A stretch of DNA of 64,000 nucleotides from Thalassotalea algicola. Lineage in GTDB: Bacteria > Pseudomonadota > Gammaproteobacteria > Enterobacterales > Alteromonadaceae. How positions within the stretch are numbered: the stretch's first letter is position 1; each line of letters starts with the position of its first letter. The stretch spans positions 62,001 through 126,000 of the forward strand of contig NZ_JABBXH010000002.1 of the NCBI RefSeq assembly GCF_012932965.1, written 5' to 3'. The notes beneath the pieces were generated by a model, which saw nothing but the letters and a program-made list of their open reading frames with translations, did no database searches and was not told the origin of the DNA. The position numbers were made by a program, and so were the translations under genes. Of this stretch, positions 34,108 through 41,835 are shown piece after piece.

Positions 34108-34751
34108 TATTTTTTGCCTAGGTTATTTGCCGTTAAATAGCTTTGCATCATTAAAGTAATTTGCTCCGTGTTATCGTTTATCGAAATGGGAGAGGCAAGA
34201 GCAGGTGTTAATTCTCTATACAATATCTTTTCTATTAAGTTACTGATCAACACAAATATCGCCATATCACAGGCTGTTTTCGCGCATTGATGATTAATTT
34301 CATCTGGGTGCAACATCAATATTGCCGATATTCGATTATATTCAGCAGAACGTTCATTGAGCTTACTTGTTGGTAATATTTCAGGATAAAGTCTCGCATT
34401 AAGGTGCAAGGTTCTAAAAATCCCTGCGTTTTCTTGCAAAAATTTAGTCATTTTTTCGACTAGATAAGCGACTTGCTCGTTTAAGCTGTCTTTAGTATTT
34501 CGCTCCATCTTTTGTACCCATTTATCTAACTTGATACCAAAATTTTGGTACAAAAAGGGTAAAAGCGCTTCTTTATTTTTAAATCGTCGATAGAAAGTAC
34601 CTACTGAAACACCAGCACGTTCTGTTATTTGCGCGACACTAATGTGCTCAAAAAATTGTTCTTTTAAACAGTCACTTAATGCTTGAAGTAGTTTGTCTTG
34701 AGTCTGTTGACTCCGGGTTTGCTTTGCTTGAATTATCGGATCGTTGTGCAT
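34107..34751 (-). CDS. TetR family transcriptional regulator
   Basis: A 214-residue repressor with the N-terminal helix-turn-helix ISVAQITERAGVSVGTFYRRFKNKEALLPFLY at about 38-69 and an all-helical ligand domain. It leads the SDR-amidohydrolase unit and is divergent from a secreted amidohydrolase, with 96 bp between starts. A 24-bp inverted repeat in that gap (34777-34800) is its likely operator. The natural position and overlap imply autoregulation. Confidence 0.88.
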   Translation of the reverse strand: MHNDPIIQAKQTRSQQTQDKLLQALSDCLKEQFFEHISVAQITERAGVSVGTFYRRFKNKEALLPFLYQNFGIKLDKWVQKMERNTKDSLNEQVAYLVEKMTKFLQENAGIFRTLHLNARLYPEILPTSKLNERSAEYNRISAILMLHPDEINHQCAKTACDMAIFVLISNLIEKILYRELTPALASPISINDNTEQITLMMQSYLTANNLGKK

Positions 34752-34776
34752 GGCTCTTCATTACGAATGTGAATCT

Positions 34777-34800
34777 GGATTTACATATGTGGATAAATCC
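34777..34800. promoter_or_regulatory. Candidate TetR-family operator (inverted repeat)
   Basis: GGATTTA (34777-34783), 10-nt spacer, TAAATCC (34794-34800): perfect 7-bp arms in the divergent intergenic region between tetR and the secreted amidohydrolase. Its size and place fit a TetR dimer site controlling both directions. Confidence 0.5.
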
Positions 34801-34847
34801 GATACATTACGTGGTAGTTTAATTCACAATAAAAGTAGGTGCAGTTT

Positions 34848-36278
34848 ATGTTAACTGTTAATTTAAGTCGAGTCACAGTGTTTGCTCGTATACTACAACT
34901 AGTGGCATTGTCGTTTTTTAGCTTTAATTGCTTTGCGAAGGATAACTTTATTATTGATCAGCAAGAGGCTTTTGTTTTACACAACGTTAATCTAGTTGAT
35001 GGTACGGGTAGCGAAGTTCAAAAAAACAAAGCTATTTTTGTTAAGAGCGGTAAAATTGTTGCCATTGAAAACGCGAGTGAGGAGGTGTCTGCAGATTATG
35101 TAGTGCATGACTTTTCAGGTTATACACTCACTCCCGGTTTTGTCATGATGCATGAGCACATGTTTTATCCTACAGGCAAGGCGAATTATACCGAAATGGT
35201 GTATAGCTTTCCTAAGCTATACTTAGCTGGTGGTGCAACGACTATTCGGACAGCAGGCACAACGGAGCCCTATGCCGATTTAAATTTAAATCAAGCTATT
35301 CAAGCGGGTAAAACTATCGGACCTGACATTGATGTAACCGCTCCGTATTTAAATGGACCAGGGCTTCCAATCAAAAAAATTAAAGCGTTAGAAAATGCCG
35401 ACGATGCCGAGCGCATGGTGAACTATTGGTCTGCTGAAGGTGCTTCTTCTTATAAGGTGTATATGCATATTCGTAAAAGCGAGTTATCACGCGTGAATAA
35501 ATTAGCACACCAAAATAACCAAAAAGTAACGGGTCACATTTGTTCTATTACATTTGAAGAAGCAGCTGATTTGGGTATTGACAACATTGAACATGGCTTT
35601 GTAGAAGCAAGTGATTTTGTTTTCAATAAAAAAGAAAACGAGTGTCCAAGTGGTAAATTGCAAACTGAGTCAATTTTGGCATTGGATAACGATGATGAAA
35701 AAATCAAAAAACTCATTAAACATTTAGTGAAAAATAATGTCGCGATTACCTCAACATTAACGGTATTTGAAACATTTGCTAAGTCACGCCCAATTGCTCC
35801 TAAACAAGCACTAGACGTATTAACCACGGATATTAAACACGAGTACTTAGGTCATTGGTCTCGCATTCAGGAAAGTGATAGCGACGTGTGGTTAAAGTTG
35901 TTGAAAAAAGAAATGGCTTGGGAAAAGTTGTTTGTAGAAATGGGGGGCCATCTAATGGTTGGCACAGATCCAACGGGTTATGGCGGTGTTATTGCTGGCT
36001 TTTCAAATATTCGTGCAATTCAATTACTTACAGAAGCAGGTTTTACGTTTGAGCAAGCAATTAAAATTGCTACCACTAATGGCGCAGAGTATTTGGGTAA
36101 GGCCGATACTATTGGTTCAATTGCTGTAGGGAAACGAGCTGACTTTGTGCTGGTAAACGGCTTACCACACATAAATGTTGCCGACCTTAATAAGATTGAG
36201 CGAGTGTATAAAGCTGGTATTGGTTACGACTCTCAAACAATATTTAACGCAATGAAAAATACCGTAGGTTTACATTAA
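34848..36278 (+). CDS. Secreted amidohydrolase (imidazolonepropionase-related)
   Basis: A 476-residue exported metal hydrolase with an N-terminal hydrophobic signal (LQLVALSFFSFNCFA). Metal ligands are complete: HEH in GFVMMHEHMFYP, Lys in SSYKVYMHI, His in VTGHICSI and IEHGFVEA, and Asp in MVGTDPTGYGG. I choose ATG 34848 because AGGTG is well spaced; GTG 34839 is in frame. It is probably controlled by the divergent TetR. The start of the next gene overlaps its stop (TAATG), so they are cotranscribed. Substrate unknown. Confidence 0.85.
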   Translation: MLTVNLSRVTVFARILQLVALSFFSFNCFAKDNFIIDQQEAFVLHNVNLVDGTGSEVQKNKAIFVKSGKIVAIENASEEVSADYVVHDFSGYTLTPGFVMMHEHMFYPTGKANYTEMVYSFPKLYLAGGATTIRTAGTTEPYADLNLNQAIQAGKTIGPDIDVTAPYLNGPGLPIKKIKALENADDAERMVNYWSAEGASSYKVYMHIRKSELSRVNKLAHQNNQKVTGHICSITFEEAADLGIDNIEHGFVEASDFVFNKKENECPSGKLQTESILALDNDDEKIKKLIKHLVKNNVAITSTLTVFETFAKSRPIAPKQALDVLTTDIKHEYLGHWSRIQESDSDVWLKLLKKEMAWEKLFVEMGGHLMVGTDPTGYGGVIAGFSNIRAIQLLTEAGFTFEQAIKIATTNGAEYLGKADTIGSIAVGKRADFVLVNGLPHINVADLNKIERVYKAGIGYDSQTIFNAMKNTVGLH

Positions 36279-36868
36279 TGAAGTTAGTTTTGTTTGTTAA
36301 ATTGGCTGTGATTTTTCTAGCTTGTGCTTTCTTAAATTTGCAGGCAAACGCAGCCAATACAATTAGTGCGAAGTATATGACAGGACAAACACAGGGGTGG
36401 AAATATGAATTGATTCCCTTTCCTTTATCCTTTGCTCCAGAAATTAAGTTAGTTGGTGAAGAAGAGCTCTACTTTGCACCAGGTATGTATGAGCCAGTCA
36501 ACACTAACTTTTTCTCATACGTTTTTGTTTGGCAATTTGATGGTACAGATTTTCTCACGATTGGTGAGCTATCTAGATACATGAAAGCCTATTATAAAGG
36601 CTTATACAAAGCCGTAGCTAAACAACAGCAAGCTGGTGGTGAAAAAGTAGATATTAGTATTAAGGGGAGTAAAGCGGTTGGAAGTGGCAGTATCTTGTGG
36701 CTAGAGCCTTTTGTGACCAACAAAAGGCAAAAACTACACTTTAGTTATCAGCAATTAACGTGTCCCAACCAAAAGCAGGTACAACTATTCGTTCAGGTAT
36801 CTCCTCAGTTGAAATCTAGTGAAATTTGGCAAAAATTGTCGGCAATTACAGCAAAAGGCTGTTCTTAG
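36278..36868 (+). CDS. Exported protein of unknown function, coupled to the amidohydrolase
   Basis: A 196-residue protein with a signal peptide (LAVIFLACAFLNLQANA). The mature part begins around a WKYELIPFPLSFAP segment and contains a Cys pair near the C-terminus (LTCPNQKQVQ, KGCS) that could form a periplasmic disulfide. Its ATG shares bases with the stop of the secreted amidohydrolase, suggesting the two act on the same compound. I do not recognise the family. Confidence 0.65.
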   Translation: MKLVLFVKLAVIFLACAFLNLQANAANTISAKYMTGQTQGWKYELIPFPLSFAPEIKLVGEEELYFAPGMYEPVNTNFFSYVFVWQFDGTDFLTIGELSRYMKAYYKGLYKAVAKQQQAGGEKVDISIKGSKAVGSGSILWLEPFVTNKRQKLHFSYQQLTCPNQKQVQLFVQVSPQLKSSEIWQKLSAITAKGCS

Positions 36869-36917
36869 TTTGTAATGAAGCGCATAATAGCGCCATTAAA
36901 ATTTAGAGGCTAATTCA

Positions 36918-37343
36918 ATGAGAGTTTGTGGTGTAGAGCTTAAAGGTAATGATGCAATTGTTTGTGTTATGGCGTTGGAAAATGGCTTATATGATCTTCC
37001 GCAATTACGTGTACAGCGTTTGTCAATTACAGATGCTGGAGACGCTGAGCAAGTGAAGAAATTTCAGTTTTCATTTAAAAAGCTAATGGAAGACTATCAA
37101 GTTGAGAAGGTTGTGATTAAAGGTCGCGCGCTTAAGGGAAAATTTGCTGGTGGTCCAGTTGGATTTAAATTAGAAGCGGCAATTCAATTAATTGACGAAT
37201 TAGATGTCCGTATTGTATCAGGCACATTTGTGAAAACTGCTTTAGCTAAAAGTCAGGTTGGTATCGATTTTAGAGATACAGGCTTGAAGAAGTTTCAACA
37301 AACTGCATTTGAAACGGTATTTGCTGATTTTGAAACGAAATAA
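36918..37343 (+). CDS. DUF3010 family protein
   Basis: A 141-residue cytosolic protein: MRVCGVELKGNDAIVCVM at the start, KVVIKGRALKGKFAGGPVGFKLEAAIQL in the middle and VRIVSGTFVKTALAKS near the end, which fit the DUF3010 family as I remember it. The beta-strand start with an acidic residue and GKFAGG recalls an RNase H-like fold, but activity is unknown. GAGG precedes the ATG, and a strong terminator follows. Confidence 0.75.
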   Translation: MRVCGVELKGNDAIVCVMALENGLYDLPQLRVQRLSITDAGDAEQVKKFQFSFKKLMEDYQVEKVVIKGRALKGKFAGGPVGFKLEAAIQLIDELDVRIVSGTFVKTALAKSQVGIDFRDTGLKKFQQTAFETVFADFETK

Positions 37344-37369
37344 ACTGATTGAGTAAAAGATTTTAAGGA

Positions 37370-37399
37370 AACAGGGGAAGCAATTGCTTCCCCTTTTTT
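37370..37399 (+). terminator. Terminator after the DUF3010 gene
   Basis: GGGGAAGCAA followed directly by its complement TTGCTTCCCC (37374-37393) and then TTTTTT: a perfect 10-bp inverted repeat with T-run. Confidence 0.92.
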
Positions 37400-37508
37400 G
37401 TATGAGGCAGATCAATGACCAATCATAATCTATATTTATATTGCTCATATGAACTCGGTTTCTACTTTAAAAATACCTAGAAACGTGATTTAATCGAGAG
37501 ATTACTAC

Positions 37509-37522
37509 AAGTCCGACCACTT
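37509..37522. promoter_or_regulatory. FadR-like operator upstream of the acyl-CoA dehydrogenase
   Basis: AAGTCCGACCACTT contains GTC-C-GACCA, matching the FadR core TGGTCNGACCA at 8 of its 10 fixed positions. It overlaps a second dyad ACCAC-TTAAGT-GTGGT (37516-37531). It lies 33-46 bp before the start of a fatty-acid oxidation gene, the expected kind of FadR target. No fadR is visible in this window. Confidence 0.4.
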
Positions 37523-37554
37523 AAGTGTGGTGATATAAATTTGAGGAAGCAACA

Positions 37555-39351
37555 ATGCCAGAGTATAACGCACCAGTGCGCGACATGAAGTTCGTGATGC
37601 AGGAATTGTTAGATTGTGAGACCCATTATCAATCATTAGGCTACGAAGATGCGACGCCAGACATGATTGATGCAATCATGGGTGAAGCGGCTAAATTCAC
37701 CGAAGAAGTTATCGCACCAATTAACCAAATTGGTGATGAACAAGGTTGTACTTGGAATGATGGTGAAGTCACGACACCTGATGGCTTTAAAGAAGCCTAT
37801 CAACAATATGTTGAAGGTGGTTGGCCTACTTTATCACAACCAATCGAATTTGGCGGTCAAGGTTTACCTCATTCATTGAATACTGCTATTGGTGAATTTA
37901 GCTCGGCAGCTAACCATAGTTTTGCAATGTACCCTGGTTTAAGCCATGGCGCTTTGGCAACATTGGATGCTCATGGTACTGAAGAACAAAAAGCCATGTT
38001 TATGCCTAAGTTAGTCGAAGGTACTTGGACAGGTACAATGTGTTTAACTGAACCTCATTGTGGTACAGATTTAGGCATGTTACGTACAAAAGCTGAAGCT
38101 AATGAAGATGGCAGCTATTCGTTGACAGGTACAAAGATTTTCATTTCAGCAGGTGAGCATGACTTATCTGACAATATTGTTCATATTGTTATTGCTCGAA
38201 TTCCAGGCTCGCCTGAAGGTACCAAAGGCATTTCATTATTTATTGTCCCTAAATTCAACGTTACTGCAGATGGTGAAAAAGCTGAGCGCAATGGTGTAAC
38301 TTGTGGCTCTATCGAACATAAGATGGGTATCAATGCGAATGCTACTTGTGTTATTAACTTTGACGGCGCGAAAGGGTACTTAATTGGTGAAGTAAATCGT
38401 GGTCTAAATTGCATGTTTACTTTTATGAATGCGGCACGTTTAGGTGTGGCGAATGAAGGTGTTGCAGCAGCAGAAGCTTCTTTCCAAGGGGCGTTGGCTT
38501 ATGCTAAAGATCGCCTTCAAATGCGTTCGTTAACAGGCCCTAAGAATCCATCAGGCCCCGCAGATCCAATTATTGTTCATCCTGATGTTCGCCGTATGCT
38601 ACTGACTCAAAAGTCTATTGCTGAAGGTGGACGTGCATTAAATAGTTATTTAGGCCAGTTAGTTGATATCGTTGAAGTTGGTACAGACCCTGCACAAGTA
38701 GCAGAAGCAAATAGTAAGCTTGCGTTATTAACGCCAATTGCTAAAGCATTTCTAACTGAACTTGGCTTAGAGTGTACTAGTCACGGTGTTCAGGTATATG
38801 GTGGCCATGGTTTCATCAAGGAATGGGGCATGGAGCAGCTAATGCGCGATACTAAGATCAGCTGTCTATATGAGGGTACAACAGGTATTCAAGCGTTAGA
38901 TTTATTAGCACGTAAGATTCTCGGTTCAAAAGGTGAGTTAATTAAACCATTTGCAGCTGAAGTCACAGAGTTTTGTACTCAAACTATCACTGATGAACAA
39001 ATGAGTGAATTCATAAAGCCAATGATCACTATTGCACCTAACTGGCAAAAGATGACACAAGAAATTGGCATGAAAGCGATGAAAAATCCAAATGAAATAG
39101 GTGCTGCATCGGTTGATTACTTAATGTATTCAGGTTATCTAACACTTGCTTACTTCTGGGCTAAAATGGCTAAAGTAGCTTTTGACAAACTAGCTGAAGG
39201 TACAGATGAAAAAGCATTCTACGAAGCGAAAATTAAGACAGCTCGTTTCTATTTTGCTCGTATATTGCCGAGAATTCATGGCCATGCGGCTTGTATCGAA
39301 AATGGTGCAGACTCGATGATGGCGCACGATGAAGAAGAGTTTATGATATAA
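37555..39351 (+). CDS. Acyl-CoA dehydrogenase, long DmdC-like family
   Basis: A flavoenzyme of 598 residues oxidising an acyl-CoA to the trans-2-enoyl-CoA. FAD-binding WTGTMCLTEPHCGTDLGMLRTKA and FISAGEHD, substrate-region AARLGVANEGVAA, and the catalytic glutamate in CLYEGTTGIQALDLL are all visible. The extra C-terminal helical domain makes it about 200 residues longer than FadE-type short enzymes, as in the 3-methylmercaptopropionyl-CoA dehydrogenase (DmdC) family. Substrate cannot be assigned: fatty acyl-CoA is the default, and no other DMSP genes are nearby. A GAGG ribosome site and a FadR-like site lie upstream. Confidence 0.92.
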   Translation: MPEYNAPVRDMKFVMQELLDCETHYQSLGYEDATPDMIDAIMGEAAKFTEEVIAPINQIGDEQGCTWNDGEVTTPDGFKEAYQQYVEGGWPTLSQPIEFGGQGLPHSLNTAIGEFSSAANHSFAMYPGLSHGALATLDAHGTEEQKAMFMPKLVEGTWTGTMCLTEPHCGTDLGMLRTKAEANEDGSYSLTGTKIFISAGEHDLSDNIVHIVIARIPGSPEGTKGISLFIVPKFNVTADGEKAERNGVTCGSIEHKMGINANATCVINFDGAKGYLIGEVNRGLNCMFTFMNAARLGVANEGVAAAEASFQGALAYAKDRLQMRSLTGPKNPSGPADPIIVHPDVRRMLLTQKSIAEGGRALNSYLGQLVDIVEVGTDPAQVAEANSKLALLTPIAKAFLTELGLECTSHGVQVYGGHGFIKEWGMEQLMRDTKISCLYEGTTGIQALDLLARKILGSKGELIKPFAAEVTEFCTQTITDEQMSEFIKPMITIAPNWQKMTQEIGMKAMKNPNEIGAASVDYLMYSGYLTLAYFWAKMAKVAFDKLAEGTDEKAFYEAKIKTARFYFARILPRIHGHAACIENGADSMMAHDEEEFMI

Positions 39352-39371
39352 ACCTTAAGTCATTTAGAAGT

Positions 39372-39403
39372 AAAAACGTCAGCTTTGCTGGCGTTTTTTA
39401 TTT
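39372..39403. terminator. Bidirectional terminator between the acyl-CoA dehydrogenase and the STAS-like gene
   Basis: AAAACGTCAGC, loop TTT, GCTGGCGTTTT (one G-U pair) followed by more T, with an A-run on the other side. Confidence 0.85.
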
Positions 39404-39428
39404 GCTATTTCTAATCTATAACTAACAA

Positions 39429-39839
39429 TTAGCACGCAGTGGCTTCTAGTTGTTTAATCTTATCTTTTGCTTCGTCATAATCATCAAAGAACTGATGCTC
39501 AATACCAACCTCACAATAAATATTTTGTAATTGATGTTCGATTAACGTACGAGCGCTTGATTGGACAAAAACGATAGCCGAAAAGTTAAGGCCACGTGAC
39601 TTTCGGTAGTGGGTTACTGCATACATTTGCTCTAATGCTTCTGGCGTAAAGATGCTTTCTTCACGCATTATGATGATTTGTTGCCAACTTGAATCATTCA
39701 TTTGATCTATAGCGGCAGTTAGAGCGAGTTGGTAATCTTGTATGGTTTCTTTATTGAAAGGGCCTTGTGCGTCAACGATTAATGTATTTCCTTCACATTT
39801 TATTTCAAATGAGCCGTGTCGACGGTTTTTATCAAACAT
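39429..39839 (-). CDS. SpoIIAA/STAS-like domain protein
   Basis: A 136-residue cytosolic protein whose pattern (GSFEIKCEGNTLIVDAQGPFNKETIQDYQLAL, then WQQIIIMREESIFTPEALEQM, then SAIVFVQS) matches the alternating beta-alpha STAS/SpoIIAA-like fold. I start at ATG 39839 because GGGAG is 5 nt upstream; GTG 39845 is in frame. It has no partner kinase or phosphatase nearby, so an anti-sigma role is only a possibility. Confidence 0.65.
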   Translation of the reverse strand: MFDKNRRHGSFEIKCEGNTLIVDAQGPFNKETIQDYQLALTAAIDQMNDSSWQQIIIMREESIFTPEALEQMYAVTHYRKSRGLNFSAIVFVQSSARTLIEHQLQNIYCEVGIEHQFFDDYDEAKDKIKQLEATAC

Positions 39840-39999
39840 ATACACTCCCTATAGTACTTTCAAAACTATAGCGAGTTCTTCCTGCGAATAGCAATAGCTT
39901 TTGCAGTAATTTACATACGAAGAATTTAGTAGACATTATTGGATGTTAACGCTACTTTTAATAAATAAGCATTGGAAGTTCTGCGTAGAAGGAGTTTAT

Positions 40000-41166
40000 A
40001 TGCGATTAATTTTACTGGTATTGATGACATTAGTTGTCAGTGGTTGTAGTTATCAGAAGCTTGCTGAACAACCTCCAGCAGTATCAATACCAATTAATCA
40101 CCAAATATTTGATACAACAGAAGTTTCTGTAACTTCAGAAGCAGAACTTTTTTATTTAACCCCTTCGCAACAATCTAATTTTTTTGCTTATTTTAATAAA
40201 GAAATCTCAAAAGGAAAACTTAAACACGAAGCGATTAGTGACTATTTGCTTAAGCATTTAACGAATTTTTCTTATTACGGTGAAACATTAGCCGCGTCTC
40301 AAGCATTAGGCCAAGAAAAAGGGAATTGTATGAGTTTAGCTATTTTAACAACTGCGTTAGCTAAGCTCGTTGGGGTTGAGTATGGGTATCGGGAAGTGAT
40401 TACTTTACCGGTTTATAAAAAACAAAATAACCTGATTTTGTCTTCTATTCATTTACAGACCAAGCTATTTAATCCAGAACCCAGTGACATAGTACTTAAA
40501 AGTGTAGCAGGACGTTCAGGTATTTTGATTGACTACTTTCCTAATGCCAGCAATATAAAAAGTCGCTACCTTAGGTATCCGCAATTTATCGCTATGTATT
40601 ATAAAAATATTGCATCTGATGCTTTAGTGGAGGATCAACTAAGCGTGGCATACGCCAACGCCATGCGTGCCTATCACTTTGACGGCGGTAATCCAGAAGT
40701 GCTTAATTTAATGGCGGTTATTCACCGTCGAGCAGGAGATGAACAAACTGCAGAGCAAATTTATCAAACAGCAAGAGCTATTGATGAAGATAACCTATCT
40801 TTGCTGAGTAATCATATTACTTTGCTTAATAGCCAACAGCGTCAAGAAGAGGTGTTGGCACTGAGAAAGCAAATAGATAAGTTAGACGATAGAAACCCAT
40901 ATAGTTGGTTAGAGCAGGCGTATGTAGCTCATAATCAAGGCAAAATGCGTGACGCTGAACGTTACTATAAAAAAACCCTCGAATTAGCGCCATATGTAAA
41001 CCAAGCCTATTTTGGTTTATATCAAGTTTATATGTCTAAAGATCAAGAACATAGAGCAAAAGCCACGCTTGCCCAAGCGTTAGAGTGGACACATGATAAT
41101 AGAGAACGTAAACAGCTTAAATACAAGCTCTATGGCCGCAATATCATGTTAAAAGCAAATGAATAA
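40000..41166 (+). CDS. TPR-containing lipoprotein with transglutaminase-like domain
   Basis: A 388-residue lipoprotein (lipobox VVSGC, Cys16). The start is set by GGAG before ATG 40000; the frame is open 57 nt earlier. The first half has a putative Cys-His-Asp triad of a transglutaminase/papain-like fold: C110 in KGNCMSLA, H151 in SSIHLQ and D178 in ILIDYFP. The second half contains at least four TPR helices (ALVEDQLSVAYANAMRAYHF, EQTAEQIYQTARAID, KMRDAERYYKKTLELAP). It would sit in the periplasm or outer membrane. No function is established. Confidence 0.75.
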   Translation: MRLILLVLMTLVVSGCSYQKLAEQPPAVSIPINHQIFDTTEVSVTSEAELFYLTPSQQSNFFAYFNKEISKGKLKHEAISDYLLKHLTNFSYYGETLAASQALGQEKGNCMSLAILTTALAKLVGVEYGYREVITLPVYKKQNNLILSSIHLQTKLFNPEPSDIVLKSVAGRSGILIDYFPNASNIKSRYLRYPQFIAMYYKNIASDALVEDQLSVAYANAMRAYHFDGGNPEVLNLMAVIHRRAGDEQTAEQIYQTARAIDEDNLSLLSNHITLLNSQQRQEEVLALRKQIDKLDDRNPYSWLEQAYVAHNQGKMRDAERYYKKTLELAPYVNQAYFGLYQVYMSKDQEHRAKATLAQALEWTHDNRERKQLKYKLYGRNIMLKANE

Positions 41167-41171
41167 TAGTT

Positions 41172-41699
41172 TCATTTTGTCATTTCTTTTATTGCCAGCG
41201 CTAGTCGAGGATCATTTATATCTGAGCTTGTATATTTAAAAATAACGTCACCATGACGGTTTATGAAAAATGTCGTTGGTGTGCCGACTACACCATAACT
41301 GGTAGCGATATGCTCACCATTAACTGCGGTTACAAAGTTATGGCCTCGTTCGTCAATAACATTTTGCGGCATAGCACCAGGATCTTCATTGAAGCTAATT
41401 CCAATTAAGCTGACATTATCGGTTTTATAACGCTCCGCTAACTCGACTAACTTTGGTTGTAGCTTTTTGCAGTATGGGCACCAAGTAGCCCAGAAATGTA
41501 AAATAACGGGCTTGCCTTTATACATTTCCCAACTAATAACTTCGCCGTTTTGTTGCTTGAGCTGCCACGATGGCGCTTTAATCTTGTTGGTTTGTTTGGG
41601 TGAATATTGGTCAGCTAATACGCTTTTTATATTAAGTAAGGAAAGTAAAGCAAGGAAAATTAGTGCGCTTTTCGGGAATTTAGATTTAATAGCAATCAT
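41172..41699 (-). CDS. TlpA/ResA-like periplasmic thioredoxin
   Basis: A 175-residue protein with an N-terminal signal/anchor (ALIFLALLSLLNIKSVLA) and a thioredoxin fold. The active site is WC74-P-Y-C77, with cis-Pro in VVGTPTTFFINRHG and the extra GISFNEDPG segment of the AhpC/TSA-TlpA class. It likely reduces disulfides in the periplasm, in heme-maturation or protein-repair roles. It is convergent with the TPR lipoprotein, 5 nt apart. Confidence 0.85.
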   Translation of the reverse strand: MIAIKSKFPKSALIFLALLSLLNIKSVLADQYSPKQTNKIKAPSWQLKQQNGEVISWEMYKGKPVILHFWATWCPYCKKLQPKLVELAERYKTDNVSLIGISFNEDPGAMPQNVIDERGHNFVTAVNGEHIATSYGVVGTPTTFFINRHGDVIFKYTSSDINDPRLALAIKEMTK

Positions 41700-41835
41700 A
41701 TGATAGTCCTGATTAAGTTACAGCATACTAGACCGCTATTCCTCTAATTTATTTCAGGGCTAGTAAAATTAGTTGTCTGGCTGAAAAAAATCTACTACTT
41801 TTTATTCAACTGAGCCTGAGGGTATCAGCTTAGAA

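Noticed and set aside
35534-35827. 97-codon minus-strand ORF inside the secreted amidohydrolase
   Set aside because: Antisense shadow of a gene with complete metal-site motifs; no ribosome site or recognisable domain.
37242-37448. 68-codon minus-strand ORF over the DUF3010 3' end and terminator
   Set aside because: It runs through a perfect intrinsic terminator and is antisense to a supported gene.
37555-39351. Naming the long acyl-CoA dehydrogenase dmdC
   Set aside because: The family resemblance is real, but no other DMSP demethylation genes are adjacent and paralogues of this length are common in Alteromonadales; the FadR-like site favours ordinary fatty-acid oxidation.
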